Assembly: GCF_008711525.1 (NCBI RefSeq)
Contig: NZ_VXKS01000011.1
Location: forward strand, 1-64,000
From: Cysteiniphilum sp. JM-1
GTDB taxonomy: Bacteria > Pseudomonadota > Gammaproteobacteria > Francisellales > Francisellaceae
Direction: 5' to 3'
Length of the DNA stretch: 64,000 nt
The notes under the pieces were generated by a model. That model did no database searches. It was given only the letters and a program-made list of their open reading frames with translations, and was not told the origin of the DNA. Below are positions 27,574 through 37,289 of this stretch, piece after piece. Position numbers and translations under genes: made by a program. Each line of letters starts with the position of its first letter. Positions within the stretch are counted from its first letter, which is position 1.

Positions 27574-28359
27574 ATGGAGCAATTACAGCTTTATGATATG
27601 AATCTTGACTCGCGCATGCTTTTGGGGACAGCGCTCTATCCAAGCTTGGAGAGTATGTATGATGCGATTAATATGTCGCAAACACAAATGGTCACCGTGG
27701 CATTAAAGCGCGAGTTGCATGGAGGCAAAAATAACTTTTTCTGGCAGAGCATACAGCAAAGTGGTTGTCATGTGTTACCTAATACCGCGGGCTGCAAGAC
27801 AGCAGATGAAGCGTTGATGATTGCTAAGGCAGCAAGGCAAATTTTCAATACGGATTTTATTAAGCTTGAAGTCATTGGTGATAATCACACCTTACAACCT
27901 AATGTGTTTGAGCTTGTTAAAGCAGCAAAAATTCTCATTGATCAAGGATTTAAGGTGCTGCCTTATTGCACCGATGATTTAATCGTTTGCCAACAACTAG
28001 TCAATCTAGGCTGTAAAGTGATTATGCCGCTAGGTTCTTATATAGGCAGTGGGCAAGGCATTGTTAACCCATCGGCATTTAAACTGTTACGTTCGCGCTT
28101 GAAAGACATTACACTCATTGTTGATGCTGGTATTGGCACACCATCGGATGCCGTCTTAGCTATGGAGCTTGGATTTGATGGTGTGCTCTTAAATAGCGCG
28201 GTGGCATTAGCTGAAAACCCACCACTGATGGCAGATGCTTTTCGTTTGGCGATTGAGTCTGGCAGAAAAGCATATTTAGCTAAACGCATGCCGCAAAGAG
28301 AGCTAGCGCAGGCAAGTACGCCGTTGCAAGATACGCCATTTTGGCATCAAATAAACTAA
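27574..28359 (+). CDS. thiG: Thiazole synthase
   Basis: The 261-aa TIM-barrel enzyme condenses dehydroglycine, deoxyxylulose 5-phosphate and ThiS-thiocarboxylate into thiazole phosphate. LLGTALYPSLESM is the N-terminal signature. FIKLEVIGD holds the Schiff-base Lys. VIMPLGSYIGSGQGI and VDAGIGTPSDAVLAMELG match phosphate-binding blocks. It follows thiS without a gap. A 74-bp gap with a fresh ribosome-binding site leads to the next gene. Confidence 0.96.
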   Translation: MEQLQLYDMNLDSRMLLGTALYPSLESMYDAINMSQTQMVTVALKRELHGGKNNFFWQSIQQSGCHVLPNTAGCKTADEALMIAKAARQIFNTDFIKLEVIGDNHTLQPNVFELVKAAKILIDQGFKVLPYCTDDLIVCQQLVNLGCKVIMPLGSYIGSGQGIVNPSAFKLLRSRLKDITLIVDAGIGTPSDAVLAMELGFDGVLLNSAVALAENPPLMADAFRLAIESGRKAYLAKRMPQRELAQASTPLQDTPFWHQIN

Positions 28360-28433
28360 GTTAAGCTATATTGTGTTATGTGATTTTGTGTTCATGATAA
28401 GTATTTTAAACTTTTAGGTTACAAGGAGTGAAT

Positions 28434-29408
28434 ATGTCAAATACAAAGGAAACGCGAGTAAGAAATAAACCAATGATTGCCGTTTCAAGCTGTCTTTTAG
28501 GTAATAATGTTCGTTTTAATGGTGCTAATTCGCATAAGAAAATGATCACCGAAGAATTGGCACTTATTTTTGATTACCAGCCTGTTTGTCCAGAGATGTC
28601 AGCAGGTTTTGGTGTGCCGCGTGAGCCTATTTATCTTGAGTTGAAAGAGAATAACAATATTGCGGCAGTGAAGCATGATCAAGTCACCGATGTCAGCCCG
28701 CAATTACAACAAGGTGTTGATAAAGCCGCATCAAGCCTTCAAGATGTTGACGGCTTTATTTTAAAAAAGTCCTCACCTAGCTGTGGCAATGGCAGTGTTA
28801 AACTTTACAATGATAAGCATGGGATCATTCATAACAAAGCAGATGGTTTTTTCGTGGCATATGTTAAAAAGCATTGCCCCCTTTTGCCACTTGAGGATGA
28901 AGGTCGTTTAAATGATCCTTATTTAAAAGAGCATTTTATCAAGCGTGTGCTATTGACTAGACAAGCTAAAAATGAAGTATTACATGCTCAAAACATTAAT
29001 GATCTGATGGCTTTTCATACACGTCATAAAATTATCTTACGTTTACATCATCCTGATGCGCAAAAAGCTTTAGGTCGCTTGCTTGCTAATGGACATCAGC
29101 AAAACTTTGAGCTGGTTAAGAAAAGCTATTATGAAATGTTTTTAATGGCGCTGCAAAAAGTAGCTACGCGTGGCAAACATCATACGATTTTGCAGCGCAT
29201 GTTGCGTGAAATTAACAAATTGATCTCAAAACAAGAACGTGATGATTTGCAACATAAAATCAAACAGTATCATGTAGGCATTTTGCCGTTAGCAGTACCT
29301 GTTGAGATTATTAAGCACTACCTTACACGTTATGATATTGAGTTCTTAGCGCAACAAAGTTATCTAAATCTATACCCAGAATCTCTGGGGCTTATGAGTA
29401 AAATGTGA
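28434..29408 (+). CDS. TudS (DUF523) + DUF1722 protein, RudS-like tRNA 4-thiouridine desulfidase
   Basis: The protein is 324 aa. Residues about 14-160 are a DUF523/TudS domain with three Cys candidate ligands for a [4Fe-4S] cluster: AVSSCLLGNNVRFNG, QPVCPEMSAGFGVPRE and SPSCGNGSVKLY. Residues about 185-315 are DUF1722 (YbgA-like): FHTRHKIILRLHHPD, LPLAVPVEIIKHYL. This fusion has been described as RudS, which removes sulfur from 4-thiouridine in tRNA. I chose the ATG with AAGGAG 5 nt before it over an upstream GTG. It sits inside the thiamine operon and its TGA overlaps the thiDE start. Confidence 0.85.
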   Translation: MSNTKETRVRNKPMIAVSSCLLGNNVRFNGANSHKKMITEELALIFDYQPVCPEMSAGFGVPREPIYLELKENNNIAAVKHDQVTDVSPQLQQGVDKAASSLQDVDGFILKKSSPSCGNGSVKLYNDKHGIIHNKADGFFVAYVKKHCPLLPLEDEGRLNDPYLKEHFIKRVLLTRQAKNEVLHAQNINDLMAFHTRHKIILRLHHPDAQKALGRLLANGHQQNFELVKKSYYEMFLMALQKVATRGKHHTILQRMLREINKLISKQERDDLQHKIKQYHVGILPLAVPVEIIKHYLTRYDIEFLAQQSYLNLYPESLGLMSKM

Positions 29409-30925
29409 TGATAAAAGAAGATAATAAAGCCAACCTATTAGTCATTGGTGGCATTGATCCAACAGCACACGCGGGTGTGTTGCAAGATATCAAAGTAGCT
29501 AACTATTTTAAGGTAGATTGCACTGCCGTGGTATCGGCAAATACTGTGCAAAATGATCGTGATTTTATAGCGCTTAACGTTGTTGAGGATACTGTCTTTT
29601 ATGAGCAATTTACAGCTGTTGTTAATATGCACAAACCACAAGTGATTAAAAGCGGTGTGCTAGCTTCGGTTGCTCAAATTAAAATGCTAAGTAAATTCTT
29701 GCAAGCTAATCCACAGGTGAAATATATCTGTGATCCTGTGATTGCAACAAGCTCAGGTGGCATGTTGATGAATGCGGATATTATAAGTGCGTTAAAACAA
29801 CAGCTATTGCCACTATGTTACTTATTAACACCGAATTTACCTGAAGCAGCTAGTTTGTTAAATGATGAGAATATCAATCAAAAATCGCCTGTTGAGATTG
29901 CATACACATTAAAATCCTTATATGAAATACAACATGTCTTATTAAAAGGAGGACATGCTTTAGTCGAAAACCAAAGGGGCTGTGATTATTTGACACTTGA
30001 AGCTCAAGAAGGCGTGCATTATCAAAGCAAAGCAGTCTATGAGGGTAATATACGTGGTACGGGTTGCGCCTTGGCAAGCAGTATTGCGGCTCTTGTGGCG
30101 CAAGATGAGAAGATAACAGAAGCGATTTGTATCGCTAAATATCATCTATCACAACAGATGGATAAAGCGGTTAATGATCTCCCTCAACTAGAGGTTAGAT
30201 ATTTAAGCTATTATGCTCAAGATGCCATGGATAATGTAAGTTATTTGCCAGAGATGAGTTATCAAAAAACCGAACATAAAAAGTTTCCACAAATGCAGCA
30301 TCCAATAGGCTTTTATCCCGTTGTTGATCATGTTGATTGGGTGGAAAAATTGGCGAAATTAGGCGTTAGAACCATTCAGTTGCGACTAAAAGGCTTATCC
30401 CCAGATGCGTTGGAAGCTCAAATTAAAAAAGCAAATGTTATTGCTAAAGCCTATAACTTATCTTTGTTTATTAATGATCATTGGCAATTGGCGATTAAAT
30501 ATGAATGTTTTGGTGTGCATTTAGGACAAGAGGATCTAGATACTGCCAATTTGCATGAGATTGCTGAAGCGGGTCTGCGTCTAGGAATCAGCACGCATAA
30601 CTATGTTGAATTAGCGCGCGCATTAACACTCAAGCCTTCATATGTTGCATTAGGTCCCATTTACCCGACAACGACCAAAGAGATGAAGTTTAATGAGCAG
30701 GGATTAGATAAATTGCGTATTTGGCGTAAGCTTTGTCAAGAAACACCGCTTGTTGCTATTGGTGGAATCTTTGAGCCACAAATGGCTGATGTCTGGCAAT
30801 GTGGTGTCGATGGTGTTGCGGTTGTGAGCTACATAACCAAGACTCAAGATCTGCAAAGGGCTGTGGCAACAGCGCAAGACTTTGAGCAGATAGCGCTGGG
30901 AAGTCATCTTGAATATAGTATATGA
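29408..30925 (+). CDS. thiDE: Bifunctional HMP-P kinase / thiamine phosphate synthase (ThiD-ThiE fusion)
   Basis: The protein is 505 aa. Residues 1 to about 260 are ThiD (VIGGIDPTAHAGVLQDIK; CDPVIATSSGG; KGGHA; GTGCALASSIAALVA), which phosphorylates HMP-P to HMP-PP. Residues about 295-490 are ThiE (GFYPVVDHVDWVEKLA; TIQLRLKG; LFINDHWQLAIKY; GVHLGQEDL; GISTHNYVELARA; ALGPIYPTTTKEM), which joins HMP-PP and thiazole phosphate. The linker is short. The ATG overlaps the previous TGA; a GTG three bases earlier is possible. In ThiD the more usual T-D-S-S-G-G-A-G-x-Q is relaxed to DPTAHAGVLQ. Confidence 0.94.
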   Translation: MIKEDNKANLLVIGGIDPTAHAGVLQDIKVANYFKVDCTAVVSANTVQNDRDFIALNVVEDTVFYEQFTAVVNMHKPQVIKSGVLASVAQIKMLSKFLQANPQVKYICDPVIATSSGGMLMNADIISALKQQLLPLCYLLTPNLPEAASLLNDENINQKSPVEIAYTLKSLYEIQHVLLKGGHALVENQRGCDYLTLEAQEGVHYQSKAVYEGNIRGTGCALASSIAALVAQDEKITEAICIAKYHLSQQMDKAVNDLPQLEVRYLSYYAQDAMDNVSYLPEMSYQKTEHKKFPQMQHPIGFYPVVDHVDWVEKLAKLGVRTIQLRLKGLSPDALEAQIKKANVIAKAYNLSLFINDHWQLAIKYECFGVHLGQEDLDTANLHEIAEAGLRLGISTHNYVELARALTLKPSYVALGPIYPTTTKEMKFNEQGLDKLRIWRKLCQETPLVAIGGIFEPQMADVWQCGVDGVAVVSYITKTQDLQRAVATAQDFEQIALGSHLEYSI

Positions 30926-30970
30926 TGACATGCGTTAATAAAGATGGAAGTGGCATATCAGGAGCAAGTA

Positions 30971-31798
30971 ATGCAAGTTAAACAAGTCAAAAAAATTATT
31001 TTTACCGCCAGTGCAGCAACAGCGATGGTTTTATTTAGCAATAGTGCGTTAGCTAACCAAAAGCAATTGCGTGTTTGTACCACAGGAGATTATCCACCAT
31101 TGACATCATATGATGCAAGTACGGGAGAGTATAAAGGCTTTGCAATCAGTGTTGCAAAAGAGTTTGCGCATAAGATTCAGCGTAAAGTTGAATTTGTGCA
31201 TAGTACATGGTCGACCTTAAGTGATGATCTTAAGACAAAATGTGACATCGCGATGGGTGGTATTAGTTACACACCTGAGCGTGCAAGCATGTTTTATTTA
31301 TCAACGGGCGTGTTGTCGAACCAAAAAGCTCCTGTTTTTTCTAAAGCAAATGAGTCTACGTTTAAAAACCTTGCGAGCATTGACCAAAAAGGTGTGACCG
31401 TTATTGAGAATAAAGGTGGCACAAATCAGCCTTTTGCTGAGAGCTATATTCGTAATGCTGAAGTAAAGATTTTACCAACCAATGCAGAAGTGTATGCCTG
31501 TTTGAACAAATACCCTCAAAAGAAACTTGTTATGTTTACTGACAAAATTGAAGTGCAATACCGTGCAGATATGAAAGATAGTGTGTTGAGTGATCACGGA
31601 CTTAAATTTGATTTAAATTCTATCTCAGGCAATAAAGTCAGCCAAAAGGTTTTTATGACCAATAAAACCAAAGATGGCAAGTGGTTAATTAAGAAAATGA
31701 ACAGCTTTTATAAGCATCATAAAAAAGACTTTAACACGTGGTATCAAGATGCCTTAAAAATGCAATATCCTGCAGTGAAGGCGAGTTGCCCATTTTAG
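30971..31798 (+). CDS. Periplasmic PheC-like (cyclohexadienyl dehydratase) / solute-binding family 3 protein
   Basis: The protein is 275 aa with a signal peptide ending NSALA (about residue 26). The type 3 solute-binding fold begins LRVCTTGDYPPLTS. The blocks CDIAMGGISYTPERASMF and GVTVIENKGGTNQPFAESYI match the PheC/cyclohexadienyl dehydratase branch (in PheC: CDVAMGGIS and NPGGTN), whose members make phenylpyruvate or phenylalanine from prephenate or arogenate in the periplasm. A binding-protein function cannot be excluded. I chose ATG 30971 because GGAG lies 6 nt upstream; a longer version starts at 30944. No ABC transporter adjoins it. Confidence 0.7.
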   Translation: MQVKQVKKIIFTASAATAMVLFSNSALANQKQLRVCTTGDYPPLTSYDASTGEYKGFAISVAKEFAHKIQRKVEFVHSTWSTLSDDLKTKCDIAMGGISYTPERASMFYLSTGVLSNQKAPVFSKANESTFKNLASIDQKGVTVIENKGGTNQPFAESYIRNAEVKILPTNAEVYACLNKYPQKKLVMFTDKIEVQYRADMKDSVLSDHGLKFDLNSISGNKVSQKVFMTNKTKDGKWLIKKMNSFYKHHKKDFNTWYQDALKMQYPAVKASCPF

Positions 31799-31821
31799 TG
31801 TTTTAGATCATAGGATAAATA

Positions 31822-32607
31822 ATGGATTATCAGAAAATTATCGATGAATACCCGCAAGAATATTGTTCATTACTTGAGCTTTGCTATGGTGAGGGCATGA
31901 TGTCAGAAGGCGGGAGTGAAGCTATTGATCAGCTTTTTTCAGGTGTTGATTTATACAATAAAAAAGTATTAGAAATTGGCTTTGGTCAAGGCGGTTTGGC
32001 ACAGTATATTTCAAGTAAATATCCAAGTATTGATTATCATGGTGTTGAGATTAATGCCGATATGGTTAAGCATGCAAATAAACATTACAAGAAACCAAAC
32101 ACGCATTTCTATCACTTAGAAAACCCTGATGTTTTGCCCTTTTCAGAGCTAAGCTTTGATCTGATATTTTCCAAAGGAGTATTGGTGCATTTGGATAATA
32201 AACTACCATTATTTACAGAAATACATCGTGTTTGTAAAAAAGATGGGCTGTTTATTGTGAATGACTGGTTAAGTCCAGATGGGGCAGGGTTTGGAGAACT
32301 TGTCGATAAAATGTGTGAGCTTGAAGGGTTAACGCTTTATCCAACAACTATGACCCAATATGTTGAAGTATTAACAGCGGCGGGGTTTTTAGTGGAGTCG
32401 ATGACTGGTGAAAATAAAGCGTATGCACAATATAATGCAGATGTTGTGACACGTTTGCAGCAACAAGCAATAAAGCAACAATTTCTAGCAACATATAGTG
32501 AAGAAGAATATCAAGAATGTATTGATGCCTATGGCTGGATTTCACAGGCTTTCGCACAGGAGAGTTTGTTATTGAGACATTTTGTAAGTAGGAAAACCAA
32601 GCAATGA
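31822..32607 (+). CDS. SAM-dependent methyltransferase
   Basis: The protein is 261 aa. Motif I is VLEIGFGQGGLAQYI, motif II YHGVEINADMVKHA, and the later strands FDLIFSKGVLVHLD and CKKDGLFIVNDWL. YGEGMMSEGGSEA before motif I and the overall layout resemble phosphoethanolamine and small-molecule N-methyltransferases, but this is only a family resemblance. The stop overlaps upp by four bases, so it is in an operon with upp. Confidence 0.75.
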   Translation: MDYQKIIDEYPQEYCSLLELCYGEGMMSEGGSEAIDQLFSGVDLYNKKVLEIGFGQGGLAQYISSKYPSIDYHGVEINADMVKHANKHYKKPNTHFYHLENPDVLPFSELSFDLIFSKGVLVHLDNKLPLFTEIHRVCKKDGLFIVNDWLSPDGAGFGELVDKMCELEGLTLYPTTMTQYVEVLTAAGFLVESMTGENKAYAQYNADVVTRLQQQAIKQQFLATYSEEEYQECIDAYGWISQAFAQESLLLRHFVSRKTKQ

Positions 32608-33230
32608 AAACTCATGAAATTGTACATCCGGTTGTGCAGCATAAATTAAGCCTATTAAGGGATGAGTCGACTTCAAGTCGTGACTTTAGAATGATCACTA
32701 GCGAGCTTGCCATGCTGTTATGTTATGAAGCATTAAGTGACCTGATGGTTGAAGAGGAAATTATTGAGCATTGGCAGGGGCGGCTTGCAGTGCCTATGCT
32801 TAAAAAGCCATTGCCGACTTTTTGCCCGATACTGCGTGCAGGACTTGGTATGTTAGATGGTGCGTTATCTTTATTACCGAATGCGCCAGTGACAATGATC
32901 GGTGTTGAGCGTGATGAAGAGACTGCTGAGCCGCGCGAGTATTACTTCAAAGCATGTGTTGATATTAATAAACGCATTGCGGTCATTCTCGATCCAATGC
33001 TTGCCACTGCCGGATCAATCAATAAGACGATTTCACTGCTTAAATCCGCAGGATGCAAGCATTTTATTGTGGTGACGCTATTATCCTCACCAGAGGGTAT
33101 TAGGGCTCTTGAGAAAGCGCATCCCGAGGTTGAGCTTTATACCGCTTCAATTGATCAATGCTTGAATGAAAAAGCCTATATTATCCCTGGACTTGGTGAT
33201 GCAGGTGATAAAATTTTTGCAACCAAATGA
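32604..33230 (+). CDS. upp: Uracil phosphoribosyltransferase
   Basis: The 208-aa salvage enzyme makes UMP from uracil and PRPP. The N-terminus HPVVQHKLSLLRDESTSSRDFR is typical. The PRPP loop is VILDPMLATAGSINKTI, and the uracil-binding stretch near the end is YIIPGLGDAGDKIF. The ATG overlaps the methyltransferase stop (ATGA). Confidence 0.97.
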   Translation: MKTHEIVHPVVQHKLSLLRDESTSSRDFRMITSELAMLLCYEALSDLMVEEEIIEHWQGRLAVPMLKKPLPTFCPILRAGLGMLDGALSLLPNAPVTMIGVERDEETAEPREYYFKACVDINKRIAVILDPMLATAGSINKTISLLKSAGCKHFIVVTLLSSPEGIRALEKAHPEVELYTASIDQCLNEKAYIIPGLGDAGDKIFATK

Positions 33231-33305
33231 TATTTACAAGCGATGACATCAATTTTATGGCATGATATAGCCCAAATTATCAAAGCATAATGCAAAGGAA
33301 AAGTT

Positions 33306-34883
33306 ATGTTGGTCGGACTGATCATTGCCGCCTTTATATTGGGTCTTATTATTGGGTTTTTATTCGTCAAAGTTTCAAGCAAATCACAACAAGTGAAGTT
33401 AAAAGCGCTTGAAGAGCAATTGCCGCAAATTGAGGCGCTACTTCAGGATAAAGAGAGTCAACTGCAGCAAAGCCAGCAGCAAAACTTGGTATTGACAACA
33501 GATCATAAGCATTACCAAGAGCAAGAAAGGCGCTTAAGCCAGGAACTCAGTATGACAAAACAAAAGTTTGAGATTCGCAGTGAGGAAGTGCTCAAGCTGC
33601 AAAATAAACTTGCCAGTGATGAAGTCAAGATTGATTCGTTAGCTAAAGATGGCGAGCGCTTGATAGTTGAGCTTAGTAAACTCTCAGCTAAGCATGATGG
33701 CTTACTTGCTAAAGTTGATCATTTAACTGAGGAAAAATCAGCACTTCAGGCGGAGCGCTCAAAATTCTTAAAACACATTGAAGCACAAGAGCAAAACGCG
33801 CAGGAAAAAATTGCACTACTAGAGAATGCTAAAAAGAGTTTGACGGAACAGTTTGAGAATTTGGCAAATCGCATTTTTGAAGAAAAGGGCGAGAAGTTTG
33901 CCAATCAGAATAAAGTCAATTTGGCAGAAGTATTACAGCCTTTTAAAAATGATATTAACGAGTTTAAAAAGAAAGTTGATGATGTTTATGTGCATGAGGC
34001 AAAAGAGCGTGCTTCATTGCAAAAAGAAGTCAATAAGCTGTTTGAATTAAACCAAGAGATGAACAAAGAAGCGAAAAATCTTACCAAAGCGCTTAAAGGT
34101 GATAAGAAACTGCAAGGCGATTGGGGAGAGGTGGTGCTTGAGCGCGTGCTTGAATCATCAGGTCTACGCAAAGGTCATGAATATGATGTGCAGACAAGCT
34201 TCAAAGCAAGTGATGATGAGGATAATACCAAAGTCATGCGCCCTGATGCAATCGTTCACTTGCCAGATGGCAAAGACGTCATTATCGATGCTAAGGTTTC
34301 CTTGGTAAGTTATGATGCCTATACGCGTGCTGATAGTGATAGCTCAAAACAAGAGTATCTTAAGAAGCATATTGACGCTATTCGTCAGCATATTGCATTG
34401 TTGTCATCTAAAAACTACGAGCGTTTATCACAGGTTAATTCATTGGATTTTATTTTGATGTTTATGCCAATTGAAGCAGCTTTTGTAGTGGCATTTCAGC
34501 ATGATGATAGCTTGTTTCAAGAAGCCTTTAAAAAGCGCATTATTATCGTAACACCAACGACCTTATTGGCAACCTTAGGCACTATTCGTAACACATGGAA
34601 ATATGAAAGCTTAAACAAAAACGCGAGTGACATCACCGAGCGCGCAACTAAGATGCTCGATAAATTCCGTGGTTTTGTCGAAGACGTTGAAACACTTGGT
34701 AAGCAGTTAGATAAAACCAAAGAGACTTATGATGGTGCGTTGAACAAGCTAACCAAAGGAAGAGGCAACTTAATCTCCCAAGCCGTGCAACTCGAAAATA
34801 TGGGGGTGCATATGAAAAAGTCATTACCGCAAGATATTGTTGAGCAATCAGAACTGGAGTTGTCACAACATGAAGATAAGTAA
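33306..34883 (+). CDS. rmuC: DNA recombination protein RmuC
   Basis: The protein is 525 aa. An N-terminal membrane anchor (about 1-22, LIIAAFILGLIIGFLFV) is followed by a long coiled coil (about 25-210) rich in Gln, Glu and Leu, then the RmuC catalytic-like domain with QGDWGEVVLERVLESSGL, DGKDVIIDAKVSL and FMPIEAAF. RmuC limits inversion between inverted repeats and is thought to be a PD-(D/E)XK-related nuclease. The next gene starts 14 nt before its stop. Confidence 0.95.
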   Translation: MLVGLIIAAFILGLIIGFLFVKVSSKSQQVKLKALEEQLPQIEALLQDKESQLQQSQQQNLVLTTDHKHYQEQERRLSQELSMTKQKFEIRSEEVLKLQNKLASDEVKIDSLAKDGERLIVELSKLSAKHDGLLAKVDHLTEEKSALQAERSKFLKHIEAQEQNAQEKIALLENAKKSLTEQFENLANRIFEEKGEKFANQNKVNLAEVLQPFKNDINEFKKKVDDVYVHEAKERASLQKEVNKLFELNQEMNKEAKNLTKALKGDKKLQGDWGEVVLERVLESSGLRKGHEYDVQTSFKASDDEDNTKVMRPDAIVHLPDGKDVIIDAKVSLVSYDAYTRADSDSSKQEYLKKHIDAIRQHIALLSSKNYERLSQVNSLDFILMFMPIEAAFVVAFQHDDSLFQEAFKKRIIIVTPTTLLATLGTIRNTWKYESLNKNASDITERATKMLDKFRGFVEDVETLGKQLDKTKETYDGALNKLTKGRGNLISQAVQLENMGVHMKKSLPQDIVEQSELELSQHEDK

Positions 34884-36744
34884 ATTTATTGCCCATAGAG
34901 GGGCGAATAAAATTGCGCCTGAAAATACGATGTTGGCATTTGAAAAGGCCTATCAAGCAGGAGCGCGCTGGATTGAGTTGGATGTACAGTTAAGTGCTGA
35001 TAATATGCTTTTTATTTTTCATGATAATAATGCTAAGAAGCTTACAGGGTTAGATGTTGATCTAACGAGTCAAACTTGGACTGATATTAGTGAGCTTCAT
35101 GTATTAAACGATCGCTTCCCAGAGGTGCATGCCAAGATCCCAACGATGGATGAATATTTAGCTTGGATGGCAACTAAATCGGATCTATATACCAATATTG
35201 AGATTAAGGTCAAAGCTGAGTTTGATGCTGCTTATGAAGAGCGTTTAGTTAAGAGTTTACTAGATCTTGTTGAGCGTTACCCGCAATTATATTCACGTAT
35301 CTTGTTATCGAGCTTTTCAGAGTACGTCTTAGCGCAATTGGCTGAAAGTAAAATAAAACTGGCATGTGAATTTTTGCTTGAGGTTGAAGATTGGCAGCGT
35401 GAAGAGCATAGTGTTTTTACTGAAACAAAGAAGAAGTTTGATCAGTGGGGCTGTATCGCTCTAGGTATTAATAGTACTGTACTTAATCGTGAGCGTATTG
35501 CGCAATTAAAAGAAGCTTTTCACACCGTGTTGGTTTATTCGATTGGCTCATTACCGGATGAAGAAATTCATAAGTTACTTAACGAGGGTGCTGATAGTGT
35601 ATTTATCGATAGTATGACTGCGTTGCAATCTGACATAAAGCGCATTGGTTTTTTAGCAACGGGTGATGAGATCACCACCGGTGATGTCATTAATACCAAT
35701 ACCCCTAAGTTAGCTGAAAAGCTATATGAATATGGCTTTCAGCCAGGGTTACATCTAGCCTGTTTTGATGTTAAAGAGAAGCTCAAAACAAGTCTTCGGT
35801 TTTTGCTGCAAGAGCATGATGTTGTTATTACAGTGGGTGGTTTGGGACCTACTGAAGATGATAAGACCTGCGAGGCGATTGCCGAAGTTTTTAATAAATC
35901 GTTAGTGTTTAATGAAGATTCTTGGCAGCGAATTTTCACGCGTATTTCCAGTCGCTTTGCAACTGTGCCTGAGAATAACAAGAAACAGGCGTATTTCCCC
36001 GAAGGTGCGGAGGTACTTGTTAATGCGCAAGGTACAGCGGATGGTTGTTATATCAATGCTGATAATAGGCATTTATTTATGCTGCCGGGACCGCCACATG
36101 AATGTTTACCGATGTTTGATCAAGAGGTTTTACCCAGACTGCTTCATTTGAAGCTACATAACACGCCGGTACGCTATCAATGGCAATTATTGGGCGCTTC
36201 AGAGGCGCATATTGCCAAGATGTTAAGTCCATTGGCTGCTGAATATCAGCTAGAGCTTGGTTATCGCGCAGCATATCCATATCTTGAGGTTAAGCTGCAT
36301 GTCACGACCGCACAGGATGTGTCGTTACTCGCTCATGAGATTACCAAAGTGGTTGAGCCGTTTTTAGCAACAACGACTAAGCAACATGCTAGTGAAGTGC
36401 TCAAAACTTATCTTAAAACAGGTGAAGTGAGTCTAAGCATGCAAAAGGATGTCACCAAAGGTTATGTATACAGTCATTTAGCACAATTGATGCCAGTCAC
36501 TGAAACTAAGCCAAAGTTAAGTGTGCAGTTGCAAACCAATGGCATGCTTGGCTTTTGGAGCAAAAGCGCACACTTGGTTGATGATCTGTCTTTAGTCATT
36601 AAGGCGCATGATCATGTTAAAAATAGAAGCTTTGAACAAGAGCATCATGTGCGTTTTAGCAATAAAGGTAAGCATAGTTTTCAATTTATATATGAGTGGA
36701 TTTGTGCGCAAGTTTTACATGTTATTCAAAAAGAGGGGATTTAA
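34870..36744 (+). CDS. Fusion of glycerophosphodiester phosphodiesterase and CinA-like domain
   Basis: The protein is 624 aa. Residues 1 to about 245 form a GDPD domain with catalytic residues in AHRGANKIAPENT, RWIELDVQLS (Glu, Asp) and IFHDNN. Residues about 255-430 form the MoaB/MogA-like domain of CinA (GFLATGDEITTGDVINTNT; VTVGGLGPTEDD; MLPGPPHECLPMFD). A KH-like part follows (LLGASEAHIAKML). The last 150 residues align in position with the CinA nicotinamide-nucleotide deamidase domain, but SLSMQKDVTKGYVYSHL replaces its AESCTGG motif, so that activity is probably lost. Start 34870 overlaps rmuC by 14 nt. There is no stop between the domains. Confidence 0.85.
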   Translation: MKISKFIAHRGANKIAPENTMLAFEKAYQAGARWIELDVQLSADNMLFIFHDNNAKKLTGLDVDLTSQTWTDISELHVLNDRFPEVHAKIPTMDEYLAWMATKSDLYTNIEIKVKAEFDAAYEERLVKSLLDLVERYPQLYSRILLSSFSEYVLAQLAESKIKLACEFLLEVEDWQREEHSVFTETKKKFDQWGCIALGINSTVLNRERIAQLKEAFHTVLVYSIGSLPDEEIHKLLNEGADSVFIDSMTALQSDIKRIGFLATGDEITTGDVINTNTPKLAEKLYEYGFQPGLHLACFDVKEKLKTSLRFLLQEHDVVITVGGLGPTEDDKTCEAIAEVFNKSLVFNEDSWQRIFTRISSRFATVPENNKKQAYFPEGAEVLVNAQGTADGCYINADNRHLFMLPGPPHECLPMFDQEVLPRLLHLKLHNTPVRYQWQLLGASEAHIAKMLSPLAAEYQLELGYRAAYPYLEVKLHVTTAQDVSLLAHEITKVVEPFLATTTKQHASEVLKTYLKTGEVSLSMQKDVTKGYVYSHLAQLMPVTETKPKLSVQLQTNGMLGFWSKSAHLVDDLSLVIKAHDHVKNRSFEQEHHVRFSNKGKHSFQFIYEWICAQVLHVIQKEGI

Positions 36745-36747
36745 AGG

Positions 36748-37236
36748 ATGAGTAAACCATTAGTTGGCGTCGTTATGGGCTCAAAGTCTGATTGGGAAAC
36801 AATGCAAAATACCACAGAAACCTTAAAGAAATTGGGTATTCCTTATGAGGTGCAAGTTGTTTCAGCGCATCGCACGCCTGATTTATTATTTAGCTATGCG
36901 GAAACAGCTGAGCAGAAAGGACTAAAAGCAATTATTGCAGGTGCCGGAGGAGCGGCGCACCTACCAGGCATGCTTGCAGCGAAAACGCATATCCCTGTGC
37001 TTGGGGTGCCGGTGCAATCCAAAGCTTTATCGGGACAAGATTCATTGTTATCTATTGTGCAAATGCCAGCAGGCATTCCGGTGGCAACATTTGCCATTGG
37101 GCGTGCTGGTGCTGTCAATGCCGCTTTGTTTGCATGCAGTATATTGGCTGTTGAGCATCATGAATATAATGAGGCAATCAAACAATATCGTCAGGCACAG
37201 ACGGATAGTGTGTTAAGAGATACAGCTTTAGAATAA
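36748..37236 (+). CDS. purE: N5-carboxyaminoimidazole ribonucleotide mutase
   Basis: The protein is 162 aa, full length for class I Pur[13 protein letters not shown] is the N-terminal CAIR-binding loop. VVSAHRTPD holds the catalytic His, and [14 protein letters not shown] completes the active site. It acts in de novo purine synthesis. purK is not adjacent. It starts 3 nt after the GDPD-CinA fusion stop. Confidence 0.97.
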   Translation: MSKPLVGVVMGSKSDWETMQNTTETLKKLGIPYEVQVVSAHRTPDLLFSYAETAEQKGLKAIIAGAGGAAHLPGMLAAKTHIPVLGVPVQSKALSGQDSLLSIVQMPAGIPVATFAIGRAGAVNAALFACSILAVEHHEYNEAIKQYRQAQTDSVLRDTALE

Positions 37237-37289
37237 TTTGCTATACTCGATCGTGCTGATTAAGTAAACGTTAAACATAGGAGTTGAAA

